Source: Uloborus plumipes
Lineage: Eukaryota; Arthropoda; Arachnida; Araneae; Uloboridae
DNA: 64,000 nt
Direction of reading: 5' to 3'
Assembly (NCBI GenBank): GCA_038373865.1
Contig: JAXGGA010000078.1
Span: forward strand, 186,001-250,000
Every line of letters starts with the position of its first letter. Position 1 is the first letter of the stretch. Below the pieces are notes generated by a model that was not told the DNA's origin, did not search any database, and was given only the letters and a program-made list of their open reading frames with translations. Shown piece by piece: positions 12,901 through 22,851 of this stretch. A program made the translations under genes and the position numbers.

Positions 12901-13184
12901 ATAAATTATAATGTATCTTTTGAGATTTTTTTTTCGGCGCAAAAAAGTCTTGTTTTAGAGAATGACTGTATTTTTGAAGCATTTGATTACAAAGAACAAA
13001 GTATTCAGTTATGATTTTCCTGGGAAAACTTCGAGCGCCAGATGCTAAACCAAAGCCCTATTCAGGACTTTCTTCCATGTGTGTCCTTTATTTATTCAGT
13101 AATCGCGAGAGTTATTTTACGCGGGATGTTTTTTTAATCGGAAATTTGATGGGGGGATGCATTTTTTATTCCACCCTCCCTGCG
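6961..13184. other. Long non-coding stretch
   Basis: About 6 kb without a recognisable gene. It holds homopolymers (poly-A near 8770-8785, poly-T near 9504-9520 and 11503-11520, G9 at 12234-12242) and short open frames with no domain. The longest, 111 codons at 10294-10629, has low-complexity composition and no family resemblance. Confidence 0.5.
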
Positions 13185-13192
13185 TGACGTCA
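13185..13192. promoter_or_regulatory. Full CRE-type palindrome TGACGTCA
   Basis: TGACGTCA is the complete CREB/ATF-type site, followed by TAATTATA at about 13193-13200. The surrounding 13030-13320 is GC-richer than its neighbours. An 8-base site is expected by chance about once per 65 kb in balanced DNA and less often here, so it is only suggestive. Confidence 0.2.
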
Positions 13193-13570
13193 TAATTATA
13201 CCGAGTGTCGTCGATTGCGGACACCAAATATAAGGAGTTTTTTATTCAGATTATCACAAACTTTGGATTTCTCAAATTACGTATTGGATTGTAATTCAAT
13301 ATCATCCGGTTGCGACGACATTGCATTTGAGGTTGTGATTTTTTTCTTTGGTTTTATCCTCCTATTGAACCAACTCCTATTACAATACAAGAGACGTAAA
13401 ATTTTCAAAATAAATAAGAGAAACAACTGACTCAGGAAACTATTTATAATGTATGTTCCATGCATGATTTTTGAATAAATATTTTTTTTTAATTGTGAAA
13501 TGGTAAATGATATAAAATATAGTGACAATTGTGAAACATTTGAAAAGGGAGCTGGACACGTGAAGATCTT

Positions 13571-14033
13571 CACTGCAAAAAATAAGTTGTTGTTTTTACA
13601 GTAAAATACTGAAAGTAGAGGTTTCAGTTTAAAACTATAAAAGCGCAGTAATAAACTGTAAAACTAGTGTTTTCACAGTTTATTACTGTGAAGCTAGCAA
13701 TTTAACAGTTTATTCCTGTAAATTTAACAATGCTACAGTTTATTCCTGTAAAATTAACAATGCTACAGTTTATTACCATAAAATTAGCTGTATTACACTG
13801 TAAAAACTACAGTGTAATACTAGCAGCAGAGGTTTCAGTTTAAAACTGTAAAATGCACAGTAATAAACTGTGAAACTAGCAATTTTACAGTTTATAAGTG
13901 TAAACTAGCAATTTTGCAGTTTTTTCGTGTAAACTGGCAATTTGACTGTTTACTACTGTAAAATTAAGTTTTATAGTTCATTACTGTAAAATTAGCTGTA
14001 TTATACTGTAAAAACAACATTAATTTTTTAGTG
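13571..14033. mobile_element. CACTG-type MITE, dimeric copy
   Basis: The left end CACTGCAAAAAATAAG continues GTTTTTACAGTAAAATAC; the right end carries the complementary ACTGTAAAAACAAC and a decayed final TTTTTTAGTG. The interior repeats the whole plan twice: a head segment with AGAGGTTTCAGTTT occurs near 13616 and again near 13828, each followed by four 30-bp modules. The junction between the halves (about 13795-13815) retains a shortened right end abutting a shortened left end. This looks like two monomers fused head to tail. Non-coding, 463 bp. Confidence 0.75.
13675..13794. repeat. 30-bp tandem module, four units
   Basis: Units start at exactly 13675, 13705, 13735 and 13765. Each begins with ACAGTTTATTACTGT or a variant, a 15-base hyphenated palindrome (ACAGT, five bases, ACTGT), followed by an AAATTAGCAAT-like segment. 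Internal part of the CACTG MITE. Confidence 0.85.
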
Positions 14034-14539
14034 TTGGAAAACGAACATATTATATAAAAAATAAATTAATCGGAGGGAAATCAGTTTTTAAGTATCTCAG
14101 GAATAGTGAAATTATACTTTTAAAAGCAGTGTTTGTAATTATTAATAATAAATTAATATTTTCAACAATACTTCCATAACGTTTACAAAAAAAGAAAAGA
14201 AATATCATTTCATAGCATTTAAACATAATTTTTTAATTTCCTCAAATATATGATTCACTTTTCTTTAATACTAAAACTTTGCTACGATAAACGAACAAGA
14301 TCGTTCTTATTGTAGTACTAAGTTGATTCCATTCTAATATAATTACAGGACGGTGTAAACAATTGCCTAAAAGCATTTATGGATATTAGTGGTAATGGAC
14401 ACTATGTCTCAAAAACAAAGTAAGCCAAGAGACGAGTTTGAAGTTTTTCTTTTATGATGATTTGCATTGCTAATTTGTCTTATGTGGTTTGTAAAATGAA
14501 AATGTATTAGTTTTAATCTTAGTGCTTTACATCTTTGTC
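14034..14539. other. Non-coding stretch
   Basis: Nothing recognisable; AT-rich. Confidence 0.5.
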
Positions 14540-15180
14540 TAAAACAGGGAAAATCAGCTGTAACAGACTAATCAGTTTTTCACAAACCAGCTTGCAAAGA
14601 CTAAAAATATGTTAAATCCTTGTTTAATTTCATGAACTTATTACATGGTCTTTACTCCTGTCATATGTAGTTAAAATTTTGATAAATTCTAGGAAAAATA
14701 TTTTGTAAATATTATTTTCTCCGCAGCGGACGTTTCTTATGAGATAGCCAAAGTCATCAAATGTTGTACTGTTTCCCGAAATCTTCAAAATTTAACAGTA
14801 TTTTATAGAAGTAGAGTCAATGTTCTTAATAAAATTCTTTAAAACAAGAGTAAAATATATTTGAATCGTTTATTTCGAAAAGGTAACATCTCTATTTTGA
14901 TCTCCTCTGTCTCTTTAGAAAATTAAAAGCGCATGGTTATATTTTTGAATGTCATAATCAATGGTTATTTGGTAAATTATTGCAGTAATTGTGTACTTAA
15001 CTAAAGGCATTTTTTCATTGATTATGACATTCAAAAATATAACCGTGCGCTGTTTAATTTTCTAAAGAGACAGAGGAGATCTAAATAGAGATGTTACCTT
15101 TTCGAAATAAACGATTCATTTGAAGTCTTTGCAAGCTGTTTTCTGCAGCAATTGATGCTTTTATGAAAATGGAATTGCCA
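14540..15180. mobile_element. Diverged copy of the GGCAATTCCA-ended repeat family
   Basis: The left part shares landmarks with the repeat at 3631-4212: CAAAGACT, CCTTGTTTAATTTCATGAA, CATGGTCTTTACT and CGGACGTTTCTTATGAGATA (about 14590-14745). The right end (about 15120-15180), read on the minus strand, gives GGCAATTCCATTTT, then GCATCAATTGCTGCAG and GCTTGCAAAGACT, matching the start of the other copy. CAGCTTGCAAAGACT therefore occurs as an inverted pair. Boundaries are approximate. Confidence 0.5.
14862..15118. repeat. Inverted repeat with about 102-bp arms
   Basis: Left arm 14862-14963 and right arm 15016-15118 are near-perfect reverse complements, with roughly five mismatches and indels noticed by eye. 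Landmarks are AAAGGTAACATCTCTATTT and its complement AAATAGAGATGTTACCTTTT. The loop is about 52 bp. It lies in the centre of the element above and would fold into a long hairpin RNA if transcribed. Confidence 0.9.
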
Positions 15181-15247
15181 AGTTCTAGAACTAAGTAAAC
15201 TGGCACTTAAATTCAGATTTCGAAAAATATCAACGAAGTGACTTTTA

Positions 15248-15622
15248 CACTGAAAAAAATGAGCTGTTGTATTTACAGTATAATACCGGCAGCCGAGGCT
15301 CTAATTTAAAACTGTAAAATGTACAGTAATAAACTAAATCTAGCAATTTCAGTTTCTTACTGTAAAGTTAGAAATTTTAAAGTTTATTGCCGTAAAACTT
15401 AGCTGTATCATACTCTAAAAATAGCAATATAATACTGGCAGCAGAGGATCCAGTTTAAAACTAAAACTCACTGTAAAAAACTGTTAAGCTAGCAACTTTA
15501 CAGTTTATTACTGTAAATTTAGCAACTTTACAGTTTCGTACTGTAAAATTAACAGTTTTAAAGTTTATTACTATAAAATTAGCTGTATGTTACTGTAAAA
15601 ACAACGTTAATTTTTTACAGTG
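15248..15622. mobile_element. CACTG-type MITE, second dimeric copy
   Basis: It starts CACTGAAAAAAATGAGC and ends TTTTTTACAGTG, with TA on each side (15246-15247 and 15623-15624). Ends are complementary through the TTTACAGTATAATAC segment. The head segment recurs (GAGGCTCTAATTT near 15295, GAGGATCCAGTTT near 15445), again giving a head-to-tail dimer, here with two modules in the first half and three in the second. 375 bp, non-coding. The clean TA flanks make this the best copy for defining the family ends. Confidence 0.8.
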
Positions 15623-15624
15623 TA

Positions 15625-17778
15625 CCTAGCAGATGCTGATTTTAAAATGTCAAAAAAAGGGGGAAGATTGGACATTTTTCCTCGGATAACTCGGTACTCA
15701 AAAATGTATTTATGCTACTATTATAATAATTTACGAAACGAATATCTTCTTTTTTTTATTTTTATTTATTTATTTATTTTTTTTTTTTTTTATAATTTCA
15801 GCAGTATCTTTACTTTGTTCTATTTTCTCTAAAGCTGAGCGGTAGAAGCTAAAGAGTGGAAACCGATGTTCCAAAATAAACAAAACACAATTATTGAATT
15901 TAGCTAAAAATAATAAAACTTATAGCAGAAACAATGAAATGCTAATTTTCTAGACTTCTGTATTTTCTATCACTAAATTCAGAAGTATCTCTTAAACTTT
16001 TTTACTTTTTGAAGTACATGAAAAAAAAATGTCGTATTTTAACATTTTATCAAATAAAGGAATACATAAGTAAAACATCAACTCAACTGTAATTACAGCT
16101 CTGTATACTTAATAACAATTAAAAAATAAATGGCATAAACTAAATATTTCAAAAGCTTTTAGTTAACTGAATATAAGTAAAAGTTAACTTTCTGAAATAC
16201 TTTATGCAAAGCATCGCATTTCTCATCAGAATCTTAGTTGCCGTACAATGTACGTACTGAACATTGATACAAATATTTATATTTTAATTATGCATAAATA
16301 TTTAAGAAGTGTAATTGTTTTCATTTTTCTTAAAACTCAGATTTATGTGTAAAACAGGGAAAAAACTATTAATTAATCACTTTGTTGCATTAAAAAAAAT
16401 GCACGAGAGCCATCATTAATAAGTAATATCCCTTGTTCAGCAGTTTCTGTAAGCCGCCAAAAAACACCGAAGAAAAAGTTTGAAATTGAGCATTTTTCTC
16501 GCAAAAAAATCGTTAAAAAGCACGACTTTAAATCTGGATATCAATTATGGAAGCCGTAAAAGCAAAATAAAACAATTTAATGTAGGGGCTGCGTCGTCGA
16601 GAAAATGTACAATTTTTTGTGGCATTTTTATAACTGGGGTTAAATTCCGAAGGCCACAATAAATATCACTGGGAAACGCATACCTAGGAACTCGTAAAAA
16701 AAGAACCTTCATCCTCCAATCATCAATAAAACGCCTAATTTATATTCCCAGGACGCCTATTCGAAGCTGCCCTCGGAAGAATTAAGTATCAAAATACCGT
16801 CACTTACAGCGTTTACAGTTCTCAAGGAAAATCACATCCGACTTTTCCACCAACTAAAAAGATATAAATTCGAGAATTCAACGCACTTGGTTTTTTTTAT
16901 GCTAGATTTTTTTTTCAATGCTGGCTTCTAGTTGACGTAAATCTGCTAGTTTACGAGTATGAGTTGCTTCCACAGTTAGCCAACAAAGACGTGATTGTAT
17001 ACTTTTAAATGTGTGGGAGGATTTTTAAAACCTTTTTCGGGGAAAGGTTTAGTCTTCTGTAAGTGTCATCTAAGATTTTTAATGAAGTAAATTTTATAAT
17101 TTTTTATTGTGGGGTAATGTTTTTTTTAACTGTGGTCTTTAATTAGATGTCATATCATATTTCTTAACAGCAGACACATATTTTTTGAATATTACGCAAA
17201 TTATGGTAAAAGAAAACATGTATCAAATAACCAAAAGCATTTTATAAACATTATCTATGTCTTTTTCCGATTCATATGCTTAGATATTATGAAAGGATTG
17301 ATAATTAGGGGGCTTCAAGGTTAAATAAATATGGTGCTATAATCTATTTGATGTTTTTTTTTTCTCAATTTCACAATTAAGCAGCAAAATTGCAATGATT
17401 TGACATTCTGAAAATTGGGACACATTACAGAGAACTTTGCGGTAAAATCCTCTCAAGTCATCGAAAACCTTCCTAAATAGAGAGATCCTCAATGAAAATT
17501 TATTAATCAATTGTATGAGAAGCTTTATATAATAATCAGACAAAATAAAATTATGTTAAACTCGAGAGGTTACTCGAACGATATAATTAAGTGTTCGCTC
17601 ATTTTAAGCATAGATTGAGCTACGAAACACTTAATCCATTTCTATACTACTCTCTTACCATGTGGTAAATTGTATACAATTGTATAAATAATATACACTA
17701 AGTAATAATCCGTGAAAAATTAAAACTTTCTACGATAAATGTGTATTTTGGCGTTGTCGCATATGTCCCACAAATGTA
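15625..17778. other. Non-coding stretch
   Basis: No recognisable gene. TTTA-rich and poly-T simple sequence lies at about 15750-15795. Positions 16440-16840 are somewhat GC-richer without an identifiable product. Confidence 0.5.
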
Positions 17779-17780
17779 TA

Positions 17781-19937
17781 GGGGAAGACCGCCTATATTG
17801 GACCACTGCTTAAATTGGACCTCGGGTTTAAAATCTAGCACGGAGGCCTGTGCTACACTTTAACAGTAAAAATATGATCTTTTAGGAATAAAATCAATGT
17901 GTATGAAGTTTCACCAGTCTTCGAACTGTTTAGTGTGAGTTACGGCTTGATTTGTGTTGAAAACGTGAGAAATCTTATTTTGTGGACTTGTTTCTAGAAG
18001 GATAACTCAAAAACTTGTGAATTGCGGTAAAATGCTGTTACAGTATTATAATCTGTGTTTAATAAGGATTACATTGATGTATTTCTATGCCCGATTGTGA
18101 TAATTTTTGACAGAGCAATAAGCTGAAGAATAAAAAATTGCGTTTTTTCCTTTATTGGACCGAAAAAATTTTCCTATATTGGACCGGTGGTCCACTTTAA
18201 GAATATGACTTTAAATAAGACTTTTTATTAATCGTAATATAAAATAAGTGACTCATCTCATTTAATAGCGTAGTTAAAATTATTTTAAGCATACTTTAAC
18301 ACCTATTCACGATATTCATTTAAACTTTTTTATCAAGCACATTTTTATCAAGTAGAAGCTGCAACTTCTTAAAATACATTTTTTTTTCTCTTCATCCATT
18401 AAGCTGCAGTTTCAGGTTGTGGAACATATTTATTAACTTAAATAAAATGTATGCTGGTTTACCGAGAGTAAATTATGAAATTCTTCGACAATTTCAAAAC
18501 GATTTTAAAAGGAAACAATTTATATGCTACTAAAATGTTCAATGTAGATGAAGCCGGTCTTTTCATTGTCCAGTAGCCCCAAAATATATTGACGTATAGA
18601 GATAAACACCAGGTTGGACCAGTAATGAGTGGTGAACGTGGTAGAAATACACTGGTTATTTTTGCTACATGAGTGCAACAGAATTGCAAGCTCCCCATGC
18701 TTATTTTCAAAAGATTACGTTCCATGTATGAACTTATCGTAAAAGCTTCCCTGGTGGGCAATATGCTTGTTCAAAAAAAAAAAAAAGGTTGGATCACAAA
18801 CGATAATTCACACAATTGATACATTTCATCAAAACTGTTAATCCAAGCAATGTAAAAAGAATGTCTTTCTATCAATAGATAGGCACAGCACTTACATAAA
18901 GAACATTGATGCAATAAACTTGGCTAACGAAAACGATATTATAATAATTTCTCTTTAAGTACATCATACACGTAGATGTGGTATTTATTCAGTCTCTGTC
19001 TGCATATTTTAATCAAGCATGTGATACATGGATGCGAGAACATCTAATGAGATCCATTATCTAATATCGCACAGGAGAACTGTTTGGTAACTCTTAGGGG
19101 CAAACCGTAATCAAGGCCATGGCAAAAGCTGTGAGTTGACTCTAAAGAACAGGAGTTTAGCCTGTTAATTGACATGTGTTTAATGACATTGATTGGCTGC
19201 AACAGAATTAGGGACAAGTAGTCCAGATAAAATTACTCAAAGTGAACACTGAACAGGTTACATGTTCGGTATAAGTTGTACAACATGTACAAGAACTAGC
19301 TACGACTTAAATTAGTACAAGTTCTGCAGAATGGCCGGATAGTTCTCATCAAAACATGATTGTCAACTCTATGATTTTTTAAAGCCGGAGCACGTAGCAC
19401 CATTGCCTAGAAAATAGAAGGAACAAAAAGGAAGGCTATCTCAGCAATCATTCTAACGCTGAATAAAAGAGGCATAGAGCAGAAAAAGTCACACAAGAAG
19501 AAGCAAGAAACTGCACAAAATAATTGTTATTGCAATATTTGTTATAGAGATGATGTGCAAAACATTATTAAGTGTATGAAATGCCATCGGTGAGTTTATT
19601 AACACTGCCTAAGTGAGGCTGAAGCAAAAGAAATTCTGTTGCAAACCTTGGAAAAAAGCTGTATAGTTCAAATATAAATTATTTTATGATTTCTTCGTAC
19701 GGTCCAATTTAGGAAGCGCATGGTTCAATTTAGGCGTATATATTCCTAAATTGGACTTTTGCAACTTTTTATACGATAATTTTTTAAAAAATAATTTTCA
19801 TATTTTCAGAAAATATAAGCTCCTAGGGCGGTTCCTGATTAAATTTAGCTCACGATGCCCTATTTTGCTTCTCTGTTTTGCTTCACATTGAGCGACACAG
19901 GCCTCCTGTTCTTAGGGGGTCCAATATAGTCTTCCCC
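17781..19937 (+). mobile_element. pogo/Tigger-type DNA transposon, degraded
   Basis: The left end GGGGAAGACCGCCTATATTGG and right end CCAATATAGTCTTCCCC are inverted repeats apart from a 4-base insertion on the left. TA flanks both sides (17779-17780 and 19938-19939). ATTGGACC recurs as a subterminal motif: left side at about 17798, 17814, 18154 and 18175; right side in reverse or variant form near 19700, 19725, 19755 and 19920. These are probable transposase-binding sites. The 2,157-bp body contains a dead transposase of the DDE_1 (jerky/pogo/Tigger) class. Confidence 0.85.
18475..19630 (+). pseudogene. pogo/Tigger-type transposase pseudogene
   Basis: Conceptual reading across frames recovers family signatures in order. 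FNVDEAGLFIVQ at about 18537-18572 is the first catalytic Asp block. PVMSGERGRNTLVIFAT follows at about 18622-18672, then LIFKR, then NIDAINLANENDIIIISL at about 18902-18957, then a DTWMRE-like segment. Near 19540-19620 a CxxC and a WxxxHC trace resemble the PHD-like zinc finger found at the end of many such proteins. Stop codons interrupt the blocks (one directly after FIVQ) and at least two frame changes are needed. The N-terminal DNA-binding half is not recognisable, so it is probably deleted. Members act in the nucleus by cut-and-paste at TA sites; this copy cannot. Confidence 0.85.
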
Positions 19938-19939
19938 TA

Positions 19940-20629
19940 GTAAAATGAAGCACAATGTTTTCTATAGCCAGAATATTAGCACAATTTTTTGTAAACCATA
20001 CCGCGAATTGTTTTCGGGAAGCTTAAGTTACTCATTATGACTAAAAAATAATGCGAAACCAATATTACTCAATTGTTACGGGAATATCGATTAGTTTACT
20101 ATATGACACAATAGTTAAATTTAAGTCTTTCGAAAGAGCTATAACGAAGTTAATCTTTTAATGGAAAGCAATGGCGTGTTTATTTAGTTAAATAGATAGT
20201 CATAAAGATAGTTTTATTCTTTGTCATGGAGAAGCAGAAGCTAAGCTCCTTAGCAGACATGTTGATAACCTTTAATTTCTAAAATGAATGAAGCAATGTA
20301 GAAATTAGTTGGAAGTAAGATATGTTCGTCAAAATTTGCTTCATCGGGATTATGAGTTGAAATTAAAGTTCGTAGAAATATTCATTGCAAATATAATTTT
20401 TCAAGTGAAGAAATTTGAAACTGAACATGAAAGAGTAGGTATCGGAGCAATGCAATTTTCGAAAAATAATTAAATCTTTTAGTTTGAGTTTAAAGGACAT
20501 TTGCGTAGGATAAATGACTAGTTATGGGTACTCACCTTGTAACAGATGAAAAACATAAGTTAAATTTGACAAAGTACAATTAAAAAAATGCAGCAGTATA
20601 GTTCAATCATACATATTAGTTCTCAAAGG
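19940..20629. other. Non-coding stretch
   Basis: Nothing recognisable. Confidence 0.5.
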
Positions 20630-20763
20630 TGTTTTTTTTTTTTGTACCCGCGGAATTGTCTCCCCCTATCCCGCAATCTCTCGGGATTGAAGCCCCTAAT
20701 ACCAACCCCTGTACTTAGACCACCTGTCTAAGTCCACCTACCACCAAAGTACTGCCTCACAAA
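20630..20763 (-). mobile_element. Possible retroposon 3' end with A tail
   Basis: A compact block at about 55 percent GC by eye (20644-20763) starts right after a run of 12 or more T. Read on the minus strand it is a GC-rich tail followed by poly(A), as expected for a 5'-truncated LINE or SINE insertion. It contains small inverted pairs, for example TTAGACCACC and GGTGGTCTAA-like segments. No target duplication is seen, and no protein is encoded. Confidence 0.35.
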
Positions 20764-21629
20764 TAAATAACTTATGTATTAGAGTTAACTAAAAGAAATC
20801 TCATTTTATACACAAATGTAGACGTTCATACACAGCGAAAAAAAATAGCAAAACAATTTAAATTTTGGATTGTATAATGGCAATTTTTATGCTTGCAGTA
20901 ACTGTTATTTGCTATGGTGACAGTTGGGATACATTAATTCCCTTAATTTAAAGAAGTTCAGTCGTCTCAAAATAAGCAAATACATCCATCCCTTTGCTTG
21001 ACTTTTAAAGCTTTTTTGCTAATATCTCTTAGTGATATTTGACATTCACGTTGTCATTAACCTTTCGTAAGTATTTTTTTTTACCATTAGTAAGGAAGAA
21101 AGCACGTATTTCGAAGATAAAATTTCTTAACAGTTTCTGTGTATTTTCCTGGATTTCCTAAATGATAGAAACATAGTTGTACTCCACACTTGTTTTCCTG
21201 AAGAAAAAAATAATATATATAAAGCAACAATACTAAAACATAACGATTTTTTTTTTCAATATATACTGGTCATTCTCCCAGAAAAATTCATTTTAAGCAT
21301 ACACAAGTTAGAATAAATTACGTTGATGTCAATTAAAACACGTTATAAAGATAGATATAATATGTAAGGACTTTAGATTTAAAAAAAAATATTGCTCCTG
21401 GGTGTGGGGGCAACATATTCACAATATTTAAACATAAGAATTATTTATAAAATCAAACAAGTGAAGGAATGACACACATGATGAAGTCTGTCAATTAATT
21501 TGAATTCAGGGTACTTTACGATTTGGTGCTAACCATTATATTCTTACTAAATAGCATTTTTTAGTACTGGGGTAGAAAAACTACGTCTCTAACTATTAGT
21601 TTGGTAACTTTCGAATACGTATGAAGAAA
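20764..21629. other. Non-coding stretch
   Basis: Nothing recognisable up to the Tc1 insertion site. Confidence 0.5.
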
Positions 21630-21631
21630 TA

Positions 21632-21658
21632 CACTGAAGTGACAAAAGTCATGGGATA
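21632..21658 (+). repeat. Left terminal inverted repeat of the Tc1 element
   Basis: 27 bases starting CACTGAAGTG, identical to the reverse complement of 22823-22849. Probable transposase-binding and cleavage end. Confidence 0.96.
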
Positions 21659-21662
21659 CCTC

Positions 21663-22706
21663 TTAATATCGTGTCGGCCCTCCTTTTGCCCGGCGAAGTG
21701 CAACAACTCGACGTGGCATGGACTCAACAAGTCGTTGGAAGTCTTCTGCAGGAATATTGAGCCATGCTGTCTCGATAGACGTCCATAATTGTGAAAGCGT
21801 TGATGGGGCAGGATTTTGGGCACGAACAGACCTCTCGATGGTGTCCCATAAATGCTCAATGGGATTCATGTCGGGCGATCTAGGTGGCCAAATCATTCGT
21901 TGGAATTGTCCAGAATTTTCTTCAAACCAATTGCGAACAGTTGTGGCCCGGTGACATGGCGCATTGTCATCCATAAAAATCCCATCGTTGTTTGGGTACA
22001 TGAAGTCCATGAATGGCTGCAAGTGATCTCCAAGTAGCTGCACATAAGCATTTCCAGTCAATGTTCGGTCCAGTCGCACTAGAGGACCAAGTCCATGCCA
22101 TGAAAAAACAGCCCACACCATTACGGAGCCACAACCAGCTTGAACAGTGCCTTGCTGACAGTTTGGGTCCATGGCTTCGTGGGGTCTGCGCCACACTCGA
22201 ACCCTACCATCGGCTCTTACCAGCTGAAATCGTGACTCATCGGACCAGGCCACGGTTTTCCATTCATCTAGGGACCAACCGATATGCTCACGTGCCCACG
22301 AGAGTCGCTGCAAGCGATGTCGTTCTGTCAGTAAAGGCACTCGAGTCGGTCTTCTGCTGGAATAGCCCAAGAAATCCAAATTTCTCCGCACAGTTCTAGC
22401 AGACACGTCCATTGTACGTCCCACATTGATTTCTACGGTGATTTGACGCAGTGTTGCTTGTCTGTTAGAATTTACGACTCTTTGCAGACGTCGCCGGTCT
22501 CGATCTTTAAGTGCAGGCGGTCGACCACTGCGCTGTCCATGGTGGGATGTTATGCCTGAAATTTCATACTCTCGGCACACTCTTGACACAGTGGATCTGG
22601 GAATGTTGAATTCTCTAACGATTTCCGAAATGGCATGACCCATGCGTCTAGCTCCAACTAACATTCCGCGTTCAAAGTCTGTTAATTCACGTCGTGCGGT
22701 CATCAT
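21663..22706 (-). CDS. Tc1/mariner-family transposase, DD36E spacing
   Basis: Cut-and-paste transposase, 347 residues from ATG at 22706. One codon earlier, at 22709, the codon is GTG, so I chose the ATG. Residues about 8-50 form a first helix-turn-helix (ending IPRSTVSRVCREY). A basic GRPP segment at about 61-64 and a second helix-turn-helix (about 70-115, ending SARTVRRNLDFLG) complete the paired-like DNA-binding region. The catalytic triad is visible: D156 in AWSDESRF, D247 in FMDDNAPCH and E284 in PDMNPIEHLW. That leaves 36 residues between the last two, against 34 in classic Tc1. A glycine-containing linker (VQAGCGSVMVWAVFS) is also typical. There is no intron, frameshift or stop, and length is normal for the family. 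It should act in the nucleus on the flanking 27-bp repeats. DD36E Tc1 relatives have been described in animals (the Incomer group); membership here is inferred from spacing only. Confidence 0.97.
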   Translation of the reverse strand: MMTARRELTDFERGMLVGARRMGHAISEIVREFNIPRSTVSRVCREYEISGITSHHGQRSGRPPALKDRDRRRLQRVVNSNRQATLRQITVEINVGRTMDVSARTVRRNLDFLGYSSRRPTRVPLLTERHRLQRLSWAREHIGWSLDEWKTVAWSDESRFQLVRADGRVRVWRRPHEAMDPNCQQGTVQAGCGSVMVWAVFSWHGLGPLVRLDRTLTGNAYVQLLGDHLQPFMDFMYPNNDGIFMDDNAPCHRATTVRNWFEENSGQFQRMIWPPRSPDMNPIEHLWDTIERSVRAQNPAPSTLSQLWTSIETAWLNIPAEDFQRLVESMPRRVVALRRAKGGPTRY

Positions 22707-22822
22707 CACGTTAAAACCTCTTCACATGAATAACTTGAACAGAAATGAAAGCTCTGTAAAAGCACTGCGCATTTATACCTGTTCTATGCGATGCTACTGC
22801 CATCTGAAAATTTGCATATTGC

Positions 22823-22849
22823 TATCCCATGACTTTTGTCACTTCAGTG
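22823..22849 (-). repeat. Right terminal inverted repeat of the Tc1 element
   Basis: Exact inverted copy of 21632-21658, ending CACTTCAGTG, with TA immediately outside at 22850-22851. Confidence 0.96.
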
Positions 22850-22851
22850 TA

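Larger units (their letters stand above)
21632..22849 (-). mobile_element. Complete Tc1/mariner-type transposon
   Basis: A 1,218-bp element bounded by perfect 27-bp inverted repeats beginning CACTGAAGTGACAAAAGTC (21632-21658 and 22823-22849). TA lies on both sides (21630-21631 and 22850-22851), the expected duplicated target. It contains one intact transposase gene on the minus strand. About 116 bp separate the gene's start from the right repeat, while its stop codon sits only 4 bp from the left repeat. Base composition is clearly GC-richer than the surrounding DNA. Perfect repeats plus an unbroken frame indicate recent insertion. Confidence 0.97.

Noticed and set aside
18459..18761. 100-codon minus-strand open frame
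   Set aside because: It lies opposite the Tigger transposase remnant, whose plus-strand reading has clear family motifs.
21718..22399. Several plus-strand open frames across the Tc1 element
   Set aside because: They are antisense shadows of the GC-richer transposase gene.
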